From Hymenobacter aerilatus (GTDB taxonomy: Bacteria > Bacteroidota > Bacteroidia > Cytophagales > Hymenobacteraceae): a DNA stretch of 64,000 bases. A program made the translations under genes and the position numbers. Under the pieces are notes generated by a model, which saw nothing but the letters and a program-made list of their open reading frames with translations, was not told the DNA's origin and did not search any database. Positions 15,036 to 23,650 of the stretch are shown here, in pieces; within the stretch, counting starts at the first letter, position 1; every line of letters begins with the position of its first letter. The stretch lies in NCBI RefSeq assembly GCF_022921095.1, contig NZ_CP095053.1:4258501-4322500 (forward strand), in the 5' to 3' direction.

Positions 15036-15752
15036 ATGGCTGAGCTACATAATCCGTTATTTGAGAACGAAAGAGAATTTCTGGAGCGCCAGAAATTGGA
15101 ATACGAACGTGCCCTGATGGGTGACGTGGAAGAAATCAAAGTCAAAACCCAGAAGGTAGGCAAAATAGCCTTAATTGGAGTAGGGGTAGCTAGCGGCGTG
15201 TGGCTACTGAGCAAGGTATTTGGTAGCAGCAAGTCATCGGCCAAAAAGTTGTCTGCTGGCTCTAAGGGCCGGAAGAAAAAGAAACGCCTGAAATCTAGCG
15301 CTCCACTAGGGGTAGGCGCTGTAACGGACGATCTAGGCTTTGGCAGCGCCCCACTCACGGCAGCGCACAGCCACAGCCACGGCCGCCCGGCCCAATTGGC
15401 CCCCGATGTGTACCACACCGACGCACCCGACGCCGACCCGTTTCCTCCGCTTCCGCCACAGCCTAACCGGTTCTCGGCACCACACTACCATGCTACAGAA
15501 CCAGAAGAGGAGGGCTCTGGCTTCTCGTCTATTCTTGCCGATGGCGTGCAGGCCTTTTTGAAGTCTGATACGGGCAAGATGCTGATGGCGCAAGCTACGG
15601 CTGTAGTAATGGCCTACGCGGCGAAAAAGGTAGGAGAGTACTTGCCTCTGGTCAAAAATCCCGACCTTGCCACTCCTCCCGAGCCAGAAACCCGGGATAT
15701 TGACTTTACTTACCACCACGACGACGCGCATGCGCCTCGACCCGCTGTATGA
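15036..15752 (+). CDS. single-pass membrane protein of unknown function, partner of the YqjE-like protein
   Basis: The 238-residue product has an acidic coiled N-terminus (residues ~1-40, FENEREFLERQKLEYERAL), one membrane helix (~47-65), a very basic stretch (KGRKKKKRLKS), a His/Pro-rich low-complexity region, and a second hydrophobic amphipathic helix (LMAQATAVVMAYAAKKVGEYL). Position five bases after the holin-like gene mirrors YqjD-YqjE pairs of proteobacteria, but sequence similarity is not evident. Its last 23 bases overlap the start of the GGGP synthase gene in another frame, suggesting coupled translation. Confidence 0.8.
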   Translation: MAELHNPLFENEREFLERQKLEYERALMGDVEEIKVKTQKVGKIALIGVGVASGVWLLSKVFGSSKSSAKKLSAGSKGRKKKKRLKSSAPLGVGAVTDDLGFGSAPLTAAHSHSHGRPAQLAPDVYHTDAPDADPFPPLPPQPNRFSAPHYHATEPEEEGSGFSSILADGVQAFLKSDTGKMLMAQATAVVMAYAAKKVGEYLPLVKNPDLATPPEPETRDIDFTYHHDDAHAPRPAV

Positions 15753-16494
15753 TACGTTTGTAACCCGTCGTCTGCGCGGCCAGAAAGCGCTGGCCGTTCT
15801 CCTCGACCCCGACCAGCTGGATCAAGCCGGTTGTGAGCGGTTGCTGACGCTAAGCGAACAGTATCCAATAGATTACTTTTTTGTGGGTGGTAGCTTGGTG
15901 ACGACAACGCACCAGGCTACCCTCATTCATTTTATAAAGCATCGTAGCTCGGTACCGGTGCTGTTGTTTCCAAGCCACAGCCTGCACCTAGATGCACAGG
16001 CCGATGGAATTTTACTGCTGTCCTTGATTTCGGGCCGTAATCCAGAATTCCTGATCGGACAACACGTCATTGCGGCACCAGTGCTTCGGCAAAGCGGACT
16101 GCAAATCCTACCTACCGGCTACATGCTCGTTGACACAGGTAGGCAGACTACAGCCAGCTATATGAGCGGCACCACTCCCCTACCCTACGATAAGCCCGCT
16201 ATTGCGGCCTGCACGGCTATGGCCGGCGAGCAGTTAGGCTTGCGCTTGATCTTTCTGGATGGTGGCAGTGGTGCCCTCCACCCCATCGCACCGGCTATGA
16301 TCAGTGCCGTACGGGCAGCCGTTGAAGTTCCTGTTGTTGTAGGCGGCGGCATTAATACCACTGAAAAAGCCCGTGCTGCCTTCACCGCCGGTGCCGACGT
16401 GCTGGTAGTAGGCAACCAGATCGAAAAAGACCCTAGCTTTTTAGCCGATATGGCTCAACTCGTGCATAGCTTCAACGCTACCCTAGCAGGGTAG
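15730..16494 (+). CDS. geranylgeranylglyceryl phosphate synthase family protein
   Basis: Start set at ATG 15730 (MRLDPLYDTFVTRRL), giving 254 residues, normal for the family. The TIM-barrel phosphate-binding blocks are clear: LLDPDQ near residue 24, FFVGGSL, LLFPSHS, VVVGGGINTTEKA and ADVLVVGNQIEK. The enzyme forms the ether bond between glycerol 1-phosphate and a prenyl diphosphate. Bacteroidota carry group II enzymes of this kind. The prenyl donor could come from synthases like that at 60400-61371. Membrane neighbours in the same operon fit a role in envelope lipids, though the bacterial product is not settled. Confidence 0.92.
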   Translation: MRLDPLYDTFVTRRLRGQKALAVLLDPDQLDQAGCERLLTLSEQYPIDYFFVGGSLVTTTHQATLIHFIKHRSSVPVLLFPSHSLHLDAQADGILLLSLISGRNPEFLIGQHVIAAPVLRQSGLQILPTGYMLVDTGRQTTASYMSGTTPLPYDKPAIAACTAMAGEQLGLRLIFLDGGSGALHPIAPAMISAVRAAVEVPVVVGGGINTTEKARAAFTAGADVLVVGNQIEKDPSFLADMAQLVHSFNATLAG

Positions 16495-16540
16495 GGATTA
16501 CATAAGAGTTATTTACAGACACGATATCAGTTCCTACCGC

Positions 16541-16587
16541 TACAACGCAACAACGCCCGACCTAAGGCCGGGCGTTGTTGCGTTGTA
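16541..16587. terminator. bidirectional terminator, 19-bp perfect palindrome
   Basis: Arms 16541-16559 and 16569-16587 pair perfectly; the loop can close further with CCTAAGG. It is shared by the GGGP synthase operon and the convergent AraC-type gene. Confidence 0.8.
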
Positions 16588-16612
16588 TACTGGTCGTCTA
16601 CGAAATCTGTGC

Positions 16613-17536
16613 TTAGATGTTCATGGCCGACTCGCGGCGACGCATCTTACCAGCTGGAATACCAAACATCATCTTAAAACGGCGGCAGAAATACGCGGTA
16701 TCCTTGTAGCCTACCTCTTTGCCGATGTCGCGGATGCTCTTCTTGGTGGTGCGCAGCAAGAACACAGCACGTTCCATGCGCTGGTACTCGATGTAGTCTT
16801 GCGGGTTGATGCCGGTCAGCATTTTGAAATACTGACCCACGTAATCTTCGCTCACGTTAGCCACGCCCGACAGCACTTTATTAGACAGGTCACCCCCGAT
16901 GTTCTCCTTAATATAGTTGAACAGGTCGATGAGACGTGGGTCTTTAAAGTAGGTGCTGTTGGTAGCAAGCTGCTCCACAAACATCTTGTTTTTCAAGATG
17001 TAGCGTACGATTTCCACCACAATATTCTCGGTGTAAATCGTAATCAGCCGCTCGCGGCCGGGAAGATCCTGCAGACTTTCCTCTACTACCTTGATGACCA
17101 GATTAGCCAGCTTAGAGTTGTTGGAAATGACGAAAGCCGGCACATCCAGCGAGGAGAAGAAGTTAACCGAGTCGAACACCTTGGCTTCGAAGCTCACGAA
17201 GCTGTGGCTTTCCTCAGCGTCGCCAATCAAATCAAGGTCGGAGTTCGAATGGAAGAACTTGTCTTTGTTGGTAATCAGGTCGTCGTTGCTGATGAGCTTC
17301 CCGCCGCTTTGGCCATAGCTCACCCGCGTAGCCCGACCACCTGGAATAAACAACATTTCGCCTTCTTCTATCACTTGTTCCTCATCACCAAAAGCGATGC
17401 GGCCCTTATGTAATAGAATAAGGTTGTTCCCCATATCATAGGAATTACGAACAGTGAAAGGCTGCTGCAATACCAGATTTTTCGCTTTGATGTAACGAAC
17501 TCCCAGTGATTCAATCACTTTATTGTAATCTTCCAT
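16613..17536 (-). CDS. AraC-family transcriptional regulator
   Basis: The 307-residue product has an N-terminal cupin-like sensor (NLILLHKGRIAFGDEEQVIEEGEMLFIPGG) and a C-terminal pair of helix-turn-helix units (NKVLSGVANVSEDYVGQYFKMLTGINPQDYIEYQRMERAVFLL, then IRDIGKEVGYKDTAYFCRRFKMMFGIPAGKMRR). The second HTH is close to the AraC consensus. The sensor ligand is unknown. The 157 bp upstream is very AT-rich and separates it from the acyl-CoA dehydrogenase, transcribed in the same direction. Regulation of that gene is possible but not shown. Confidence 0.92.
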   Translation of the reverse strand: MEDYNKVIESLGVRYIKAKNLVLQQPFTVRNSYDMGNNLILLHKGRIAFGDEEQVIEEGEMLFIPGGRATRVSYGQSGGKLISNDDLITNKDKFFHSNSDLDLIGDAEESHSFVSFEAKVFDSVNFFSSLDVPAFVISNNSKLANLVIKVVEESLQDLPGRERLITIYTENIVVEIVRYILKNKMFVEQLATNSTYFKDPRLIDLFNYIKENIGGDLSNKVLSGVANVSEDYVGQYFKMLTGINPQDYIEYQRMERAVFLLRTTKKSIRDIGKEVGYKDTAYFCRRFKMMFGIPAGKMRRRESAMNI

Positions 17537-17693
17537 TTCTTAGGGGAGGTGGTATATTGTGTTAATGCCAGACGTAACTAGGTCTTTTTCTAGACAATGC
17601 AAATAAACATATAAAAATTCACAAAAACGAAAACAAAAACTTATTATCACTAAGTTTTGTACAATAAATCCCGAAATTAGACAATATATATGG

Positions 17694-18833
17694 TTATTTT
17701 AATAGTTCGCGTGAGATTACAATTTTCTGTATCTCGGAAGTTCCCTCATAAATCTGCGTAATTTTTGCGTCCCGCATCATGCGCTCTACGTGGTATTCCT
17801 TAACAAAGCCATACCCACCGTGAATTTGTACTGCTTCTACTGCCGCATCCATAGCGGTTTTAGAGGCGAAGAGCTTTGCCATAGCGCCCGATTTGGCGTA
17901 GTCCTGCCCGTTGTCTTTATCGTTAGCTGCTTGCAGGCACAGCAAGCGGGCTGCATCAATATTTGTAGCCATTTCCGCCAGTTTGAACTGAATGGCTTGG
18001 TGCTTGGCAATCTCGACACCGAATGCTTTACGCTCCTGGGCATACTTCAACGACAACTCCAGCGCGCCCGACGCAATGCCCAGCGCTTGCGCAGCAATAC
18101 CAATGCGGCCACCAGCCAGCACCTGCATGGCAAACTTAAACCCGAAGCCATCTTCACCAATCCGATTCTCTTTGGGCACGCGCACGTCTGTAAACATCAG
18201 TGAGTGCGTATCGGAGCCTCGAATGCCAAGCTTGTTCTCTTTGAGACCCACCACAAAGCCCGGCGTGTCTTTCTCTACTATAAAGACATTGATGCCGCGG
18301 TGTTTTAACTCGGGGTTGGTTTGGGCAATAACTAAGTAGACCGAAGCCGACGACCCATTGGTAATCCAGTTTTTAGTACCGTTCAGCAGATAATAGTCGC
18401 CTTTGTCCTCGGCGGTAGTGCGCTGCATGGTAGCGTCAGAACCAGCTTCGGGCTCCGAAAGGCAGAAGGCTCCTATTTGCTCACCGGTAGCCAGCTTGGT
18501 CAGGTACTTTTGCTTTTGCTCTTCGGTACCGTATTTCTCTAGCCCCCAGCATACCAGCGAGTTGTTCACTGACATAATGACGGAGCAAGAAGCATCTACC
18601 TTGGAAATTTCTTCCATGGCCAGCACGTACGATACCGTATCGAGGCCGCTGCCACCGTACTCGGGGCTTACCATCATACCCATAAAGCCCAGTTCACCCA
18701 TCTTCCGGATTTGCTCGGCAGGGAATTTCTGATGCTCATCGCGCTCAATCACGCCGGCCCATAGCTCGCTTTGGGCAAACTCGCGGGCGGCAGCTTGTAC
18801 GGCTAGCTGTTCTTCGGTTAATTGGAAATTCAT
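17694..18833 (-). CDS. acyl-CoA dehydrogenase (short/branched-chain type)
   Basis: The 379-residue product is typical of the family. The N-terminal helical domain (MNFQLTEEQLAVQAAAREFAQ), the flavin/substrate block AFCLSEPEAGSDA (~130), WITNGSSA, and the C-terminal GGYGFVKEYHVERMMRDAKITQIYEGTSEIQ are all present. The Glu in YEGTSEIQ is the catalytic base position of butyryl/short-chain enzymes. FAD-dependent, it introduces the trans-2 double bond and passes electrons to electron-transfer flavoprotein. It is monocistronic by spacing. Works with the thiolase at 4826-6025 in beta-oxidation. Confidence 0.96.
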   Translation of the reverse strand: MNFQLTEEQLAVQAAAREFAQSELWAGVIERDEHQKFPAEQIRKMGELGFMGMMVSPEYGGSGLDTVSYVLAMEEISKVDASCSVIMSVNNSLVCWGLEKYGTEEQKQKYLTKLATGEQIGAFCLSEPEAGSDATMQRTTAEDKGDYYLLNGTKNWITNGSSASVYLVIAQTNPELKHRGINVFIVEKDTPGFVVGLKENKLGIRGSDTHSLMFTDVRVPKENRIGEDGFGFKFAMQVLAGGRIGIAAQALGIASGALELSLKYAQERKAFGVEIAKHQAIQFKLAEMATNIDAARLLCLQAANDKDNGQDYAKSGAMAKLFASKTAMDAAVEAVQIHGGYGFVKEYHVERMMRDAKITQIYEGTSEIQKIVISRELLK

Positions 18834-18956
18834 ACTTGTGTAATGTGGGTGGGGTGGAATTTAGAAGTCAAATTTACTCTGCAAACGTTAGCAGTACGGC
18901 TTGCGACCTACATTTTCTCCTATTTATACTTTAAGAGAAAACAATAGGCACTAAAA

Positions 18957-18981
18957 AACCCTCCGCGGGAGGCGGAGGGTT
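18957..18981 (-). terminator. terminator of the Zn-protease operon
   Basis: AACCCTCCGC (18957-18966) pairs with 18972-18981. On the minus strand a U run follows (the aaaaaa at 18953-18958). It lies 30 bp past the protease stop codon. Confidence 0.8.
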
Positions 18982-19010
18982 CCATTAGACTATGCTGGGC
19001 AATGCCTACC

Positions 19011-19706
19011 CTAGCGCCGGTCGCGGCCACCCATAGCAATGCTTACATAGTAGAGAAGAGTAGCCAACGAAGCCAGCGCTGCTACCACGTACGTCATGGC
19101 GGCCCACCAGAGGGCATCTTTGGCCATGGCGTGCTCCTGCTGCGTCACAATGCCGCGGCGGTCAATCCAAGCCAGCGCCCGGCGCGAGGCGTCAAACTCT
19201 ACGGGTAGGGTCACGAAGCTAAACAGGGTAGTAAGCGAAAACAGCGCAATACCAATCCAGAGAGGTATGGCCGTGGTTTGCAGCATGAAAATACCTGCCA
19301 GCAGAATCCAGGTCATGTATTTAGAAACGGAGCTGAGCACGGGCACCATCGCTGACCGAAACTGCAGGGCAGAATAGGCCGTGGCGTGCTGCACGGCATG
19401 GCCGCACTCGTGGGCCGCTACGGCGGCGGCGGCGGCGCTACGCTCCTCATACACGGCTTCACTCAGGTTCACCGTTTTATCGGTAGGATTATAGTGGTCG
19501 GAGAGCTTGCCGGGAGTGGAAATCACGCGCACATCGGTAATACCGTGGTCTTGCAGCATCAGCTCGGCAATCTGCCGCCCCGATAGGTTGGATTGCAGGC
19601 CTACCTGCGCATACTTGGCAAATTTGCTGCGCAGGCGCCATTGAATCAGGCCACTCACAATCATGGCCAAGATGATCAGGAAATACATTGGCGTTATGTG
19701 GAACAT
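19011..19706 (-). CDS. neutral zinc metallopeptidase (YugP-like)
   Basis: The 231-residue product has an N-terminal membrane helix (residues ~7-22), the zinc motif HECGH in AAHECGHAVQHATAY (~113-117), and two or three further hydrophobic helices (MTWILLAGIFMLQ, IPLWIGIALFSLTTLFSFV, and one near the C-terminus). This matches the DUF2268/YugP-type membrane metallopeptidases. Substrate unknown. It is the last gene of an operon with the flippase-like and heptose nucleotidyltransferase genes, 15 bp after the latter. Confidence 0.9.
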   Translation of the reverse strand: MFHITPMYFLIILAMIVSGLIQWRLRSKFAKYAQVGLQSNLSGRQIAELMLQDHGITDVRVISTPGKLSDHYNPTDKTVNLSEAVYEERSAAAAAVAAHECGHAVQHATAYSALQFRSAMVPVLSSVSKYMTWILLAGIFMLQTTAIPLWIGIALFSLTTLFSFVTLPVEFDASRRALAWIDRRGIVTQQEHAMAKDALWWAAMTYVVAALASLATLLYYVSIAMGGRDRR

Positions 19707-19721
19707 TGTACAGGAGAGACG

Positions 19722-20210
19722 TTAGGGTTGAAACTGTTGGCGGATGCGCTCGACGATACGGGTAGTGCTGTAGCCTTCTACCAACGGTACGGTACATACC
19801 TCGCCACCGTTTTGTAACACGGTTTCGTGGCCCACAATTCCACTGATAGTGTAGTCGTCGCCTTTCACTAGAATGTCGGGCTGCAACTGCTCAATCAGAG
19901 TCAGCGGGGTAGGCTCGTCGAAGAGCACCACGGCATCCACAAACAAAAGCGACGCCAGGATGCGCGCACGTGCCATTTCGTCCTGTAGCGGCCGTCCGGG
20001 CTTTAAGTTGCCTACCGATTGATCGGTATTGAGGCCGATTATCAATGCATCGCCCAAGTGCCGAGCCTTTTCCAGGTAGTCGACGTGGCCTAGGTGCAGC
20101 AAGTCGAAGCAGCCATTGGTAAACACTACCCGGCGGTTCTCAGCGCGCCAGATCGTACGCTGGGCTACGGCTGCCTCCAGGCTCAGAATTTTATCTTTAC
20201 TCCACAACAT
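19722..20210 (-). CDS. rfaE2: D-glycero-beta-D-manno-heptose 1-phosphate adenylyltransferase
   Basis: The 162-residue nucleotidyltransferase carries the cytidylyltransferase-fold motifs FTNGCFDLLHLGHVDYLEKAR (HxGH-type) and EGYSTTRIVERIR. It matches the C-terminal half of HldE. The free-standing form implies a separate heptose kinase gene elsewhere. It makes ADP-heptose precursor for lipopolysaccharide core or other glycans. Its start overlaps the end of the upstream flippase-like gene by 14 nt, so the two are translationally linked. Confidence 0.93.
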   Translation of the reverse strand: MLWSKDKILSLEAAVAQRTIWRAENRRVVFTNGCFDLLHLGHVDYLEKARHLGDALIIGLNTDQSVGNLKPGRPLQDEMARARILASLLFVDAVVLFDEPTPLTLIEQLQPDILVKGDDYTISGIVGHETVLQNGGEVCTVPLVEGYSTTRIVERIRQQFQP

Positions 20211-21249
20211 GCGCGGGGGCTTTTACGGCCAGCGGCTCTGCGCCTACCCGGCGGCCCGCCCGGCCCGATTGTACCATACTCAAGGCGAAGCTGATGCCGC
20301 CCATCAGCACCACCAGCAACGTTTGCGAACCGTGCACTACCAGGGCGTACACAATACCGTCTTCTTTTGATATGCCATAGACCAGCAATGTACTCTGTAC
20401 CAGCACATGGTACACGCCAAACCCGCCCTGCACCGGGGCAGCCATGCCGAATGTACCGAATGTGAGAACCGCCAGCGCTGCCACCAAGCCTAGGTGCTGG
20501 GTAGCCGGGAAGGCGAAGAATGCCAAGTAGCCCATCAGGAAATACACCACCCACGTGAAGATGGTATGCAGCAGAAAGGTGCCTTTGTGCTGCATACGGC
20601 GGATGCTAAAAATACCAGCCAGCATTCCTTTCACAAAGCTGAGCACCTTACCAAATACCCGATGCTGCCGCAGCCGCTCTAAGTTGCGCCACAGCAGGTA
20701 GACAGATATAAGGCTCAGCCCGAGCCCAATTACGGCCAGCGCAATCAGGGTTTGTTTGCTCTGGCCCAGCGTATCGTACTTATCAGTGACCAGCCCGGTA
20801 GCGAAGCTCCAGAACTTATTGAAAGCCAGTAGCAATGTGGCGCCCAGAATCAGCCCCAGCACCACCACATCGATAACACGCTCCGTAATCATGGTGCCTA
20901 CCCCCACCTGCACCGGCACCCCGCTGGTGCGGCGCAGCACCGAGCAACGCAGCACTTCGCCCAAGCGGGGTAACACCAAGTTGGCTAAATAGCCTACCAT
21001 CATGGCGTGGTATACCTCCCAATAAGATGGGTGGTGGCCGGTAGCATCAATCTGCATTTTCCAGCGGTAGGCTCGGCTGAAATAACCCAGCGCTGATAGA
21101 ACCAGCGTTAGGCACAGCCACCAATAGTTGGCTTGCCGAATAGACTCGCCTACCCTACTCAAGTTCAGGCCACGCACCGCGTACCACATCATGGCCGCCG
21201 AAAAGGCCAGCAGCAGCGCGTATTTCAGAACATTAAGTAGTTTTTTCAT
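20197..21249 (-). CDS. lysylphosphatidylglycerol synthase TM-region/UPF0104 family membrane protein
   Basis: The 350-residue polytopic protein has about eight membrane segments. Family landmarks include SALGYFSRAYRWKMQI, NLVLPRLGEVLRCSVLRRTSG, ITERVIDVVVLG and the late MAAPVQGGFGVYHVLVQ. The family corresponds to the flippase half of MprF and includes many stand-alone proteins thought to move lipids or glycolipids across the inner membrane. First gene of the operon with rfaE2 and the zinc protease, so a role in glycolipid or envelope assembly is plausible. Confidence 0.9.
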   Translation of the reverse strand: MKKLLNVLKYALLLAFSAAMMWYAVRGLNLSRVGESIRQANYWWLCLTLVLSALGYFSRAYRWKMQIDATGHHPSYWEVYHAMMVGYLANLVLPRLGEVLRCSVLRRTSGVPVQVGVGTMITERVIDVVVLGLILGATLLLAFNKFWSFATGLVTDKYDTLGQSKQTLIALAVIGLGLSLISVYLLWRNLERLRQHRVFGKVLSFVKGMLAGIFSIRRMQHKGTFLLHTIFTWVVYFLMGYLAFFAFPATQHLGLVAALAVLTFGTFGMAAPVQGGFGVYHVLVQSTLLVYGISKEDGIVYALVVHGSQTLLVVLMGGISFALSMVQSGRAGRRVGAEPLAVKAPAHVVE

Positions 21250-21301
21250 TAAGCAGGATCTGTAATATGAGCTGCGAGTTACTAATTATCAGAAAAAAGA
21301 A

Positions 21302-21402
21302 TGTCATCCTGCGCTTGCGAAGCATCTTACCAGGCCAAAACAACAAGCGTACGTAACGACTCGTGTTAGCCTGGTAAGATGCTTCGCAAGCGCAGGATGA
21401 CA
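21302..21402. repeat. REP-like inverted repeat, 34-bp perfect arms
   Basis: Arms 21302-21335 and 21369-21402 are perfectly complementary over 34 bp with a 33-nt spacer. The arm begins TGTCATCCTGCGCTTGCGA and continues AGCATCTTACC. It resembles the GTCATTCCGAGCG unit at 6611 but differs in detail. It lies between panD and the flippase-like gene. Confidence 0.85.
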
Positions 21403-21436
21403 GTTGTATGGTACCAACACACTTAGGCTGTCAACC

Positions 21437-21784
21437 TCAGCTCAAGCGGTTGTGCTGATCGGGAAAAACAAGGGTAGGCTTGTGAGCGCGAGCTTCCGCG
21501 AAATCGATAAGAGCGTAAGAGAAGATAATCACGATGTCGCCTACGGCTACGCGGCGAGCGGCCGGGCCATTCAGGCAGATCATACCCGAGCCCCGCTCCC
21601 CGCGAATGGTGTAGGTTTCAAACCGCTCCCCGTTGTTCACGTTTACGATAGTTACCTTCTCGTTTTCTACCATGTTGGCCGCATCCAGCAAGTCTTCGTC
21701 AATGGTGATGCTACCCACGTAGTGTAGCTCCGCCTGTGTGACTTTGGCGCGGTGAATCTTCGACTTCAGAACCTCAATATGCAT
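21437..21784 (-). CDS. panD: aspartate 1-decarboxylase proenzyme
   Basis: The 115-residue product is of family length. The opening [29 protein letters not shown] contains the self-cleavage site between Gly24 and Ser25, which becomes the pyruvoyl group. R54-type ([13 protein letters not shown]) and NGPAAR blocks follow. It makes beta-alanine for pantothenate. It lies 83 bp after panC in the same direction, so a panC-panD operon is likely. A 17-bp hairpin between them may tune expression of the second gene. Confidence 0.97.
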   Translation of the reverse strand: MHIEVLKSKIHRAKVTQAELHYVGSITIDEDLLDAANMVENEKVTIVNVNNGERFETYTIRGERGSGMICLNGPAARRVAVGDIVIIFSYALIDFAEARAHKPTLVFPDQHNRLS

Positions 21785-21842
21785 GGGTGAAAAGCGGGTG
21801 GAATTATATCCCGCAAAGATACGGAAGGGAAAGCTGGTAGGG

Positions 21843-21883
21843 AGTAGTAAAAAGGTGAATCACAATTTCACCTTTTTACTACT
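21843..21883. terminator. 17-bp hairpin at the end of panC
   Basis: AGTAGTAAAAAGGTGAA (21843-21859) pairs perfectly with 21867-21883 across 7 nt. It overlaps the panC stop codon. There is no extended T run, so it may be an attenuating or mRNA-end-protecting hairpin. The stem contains the GGTGAA word. Confidence 0.6.
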
Positions 21884-22719
21884 ACATTATCAATCAGGCG
21901 CACGCTGCCCAAGTGTGCTGCCAAACATAAGGCCACATCGGCTTGCCCTTGCCAAGGTCCCGCCAAAGATTGTAGCGTTTGCGCGTCAGCCACCTCTATG
22001 TATTCTAATGAAATGGTTGGGGTAGCCGACAGATATTCGGCCACGGCAGCTTGCACGGCAGCGGACTTGGCACCAGATTGCACCAGCTCAGCAGCCAAGC
22101 GGAGCGCCTTGTATAGGCGCGGCGCCACGGTCCGCTCGTCCGGCGAGAGGCGCCGGTTGCGCGATGACATCGCCAGTCCGTCTTCTTCCCGTACGGTAGG
22201 GAACACCACCAGCTCCAACGCAAACGATAAGTCGGCTACCAACTGCCGGATAATGGCTACCTGCTGCAAGTCCTTCTGCCCGAAGTAGGCGCGGTGCGGC
22301 TGACACAAATGAAACAGCTTGCTGACCACCGTGGCTACCCCGTTGAAGTGACCCGGCCGGTGGGCACCCTCCATCACGCGCTCCAGGGCACCAAAATCAA
22401 ACCGCAACACGGTAGGCGCTGGGTACATTTCTTCTACAGAGGGCGAAAACAACGCCGTGCAGCCCGCCGGGCCCAGCAAAGCAGCATCGGCCTCGGGTAG
22501 GCGGGGGTAGAGCCGGAAGTCGTCGGGGTTGTTGAACTGGGTAGGATTGACGAAGATACTCACCACTACCACGTCGTTGTCGGCGGCAGCAGCGCGCACC
22601 AGTTGCAAGTGTCCTTCGTGCAAAGCACCCATCGTGGGCACCAGTCCAATACGCTTGCCTGCCTGCCGCCACTGCTCCACTTGGGTGAGCAGGGAGGCCG
22701 CCGTGTAAAGTATGTCCAT
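21868..22719 (-). CDS. panC: pantothenate synthetase
   Basis: The 283-residue product has the ATP-binding PTMGALHEGHLQLVR block (HxGH type, residues ~28-42), VSIFVNPTQFNNPDD, the FGQKDLQQVAIIRQLV block and the KMSKS-like AMSSRNRRLS. It condenses pantoate and beta-alanine using ATP. panD follows; panB is not in the window. It diverges from the half glycogen-synthase gene with a 118-bp gap that carries that gene's promoter. Confidence 0.97.
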   Translation of the reverse strand: MDILYTAASLLTQVEQWRQAGKRIGLVPTMGALHEGHLQLVRAAAADNDVVVVSIFVNPTQFNNPDDFRLYPRLPEADAALLGPAGCTALFSPSVEEMYPAPTVLRFDFGALERVMEGAHRPGHFNGVATVVSKLFHLCQPHRAYFGQKDLQQVAIIRQLVADLSFALELVVFPTVREEDGLAMSSRNRRLSPDERTVAPRLYKALRLAAELVQSGAKSAAVQAAVAEYLSATPTISLEYIEVADAQTLQSLAGPWQGQADVALCLAAHLGSVRLIDNVVVKR

Positions 22720-22761
22720 GAAACAAAAAGCCCGCTATTTACGATGCCCAGGCCGGATTAG

Positions 22762-22792
22762 TTGAAATTTTGCTTAAAAATGTTTAATTTTG
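22762..22792 (+). promoter_or_regulatory. promoter for the glycogen-synthase-like gene
   Basis: TTG at 22762-22764 and TAATTTTG at 22785-22792 (TAnnTTTG), 20 nt apart, 45 nt before the ATG at 22838. Confidence 0.65.
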
Positions 22793-22837
22793 TGCATCCC
22801 AAAGTGTTGCCCTTTCCCAATCACCAACATAAACACT

Positions 22838-23650
22838 ATGTCTAAGTTGAGAATACTCTATGCTGCCACGGAAATCAACCCGTTTTTGCAGACGACCAAG
22901 GTAGCGGAGTTTCTGCGCATGTTGCCGCAGGGAATGCAAGAGATGGGGATGGAAATCCGCATTTTCGTACCCCGATTTGGTATTATTAACGAGCGTAAAA
23001 ATCGCTTGCATGAGGTAGTTCGGTTGTCGGGCATCAACATCGCCGTGGGAGAAGAGGAAAAGCCGCTGGTCATTAAAGTAGCGTCGATTCCGAATGCGAA
23101 GTTGCAGGTATATTTTATCGATAACGAGGATTATTTTCACCGTAAATCGGTGCTGGTCGACAAGAATGATAAGTTTCACGCCGACAATGACGAGCGGGCT
23201 ATCTTCTTCTGCAAGGGTGTACTGGAAACTGTGAAGAAGCTAGGCTGGGCCCCGGACATTGTGCACTGCAACGACTGGATGACGGGCCTGATTCCGATGT
23301 ACCTGAAAACGACCTACAAAAAGGATCCGATTTTCAAAGATGCCAAATCGGTATTCACCATCTACAACAATGAGTTCAAGCACAAGTTTGGGCAGGACAT
23401 CATTGAGAAAGCCAAGATGCTGGACATCGACGACGAGATGCTGGCGGCGCTGAAGTCGGCCGATTTCGGGGGCTTTATCAAGGTAGGGATGGAGTACGCC
23501 GATTCGGTAGTGAAGTCGGATGAGGATTTCAGCGACAATCTAAACGCGCTGTTTACTGAGTACTCACAGAAATGCCGCATCGGGCAGGTAGGTGCCGATC
23601 AGGATTTGCTGACTTCTTACTACGATCTATATAATGAACTGGCCAACTAA
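22838..23650 (+). CDS. half-length glycogen/starch-synthase-like protein (GT5 N-terminal domain only)
   Basis: Start at ATG 22838 (MSKLRILYAATEINPF). The 270-residue product matches the N-terminal domain of GlgA (ILYAATEINPF, IRIFVPRFGIINERKNRLHEV, DIVHCNDWMTGLIPMYLK, SVFTIYNNEF) and then stops. The whole C-terminal nucleotide-sugar domain is missing. The KTGGLADV glucan/ADP-glucose motif near residue 15 reads QTTKVAEF. It probably does not make glycogen and may be a binding or regulatory protein. The 3' end overlaps the DUF4270 gene by 17 nt, so the two are co-expressed. A similar arrangement beside panC seems to be usual in Cytophagales (from memory). Confidence 0.85.
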   Translation: MSKLRILYAATEINPFLQTTKVAEFLRMLPQGMQEMGMEIRIFVPRFGIINERKNRLHEVVRLSGINIAVGEEEKPLVIKVASIPNAKLQVYFIDNEDYFHRKSVLVDKNDKFHADNDERAIFFCKGVLETVKKLGWAPDIVHCNDWMTGLIPMYLKTTYKKDPIFKDAKSVFTIYNNEFKHKFGQDIIEKAKMLDIDDEMLAALKSADFGGFIKVGMEYADSVVKSDEDFSDNLNALFTEYSQKCRIGQVGADQDLLTSYYDLYNELAN

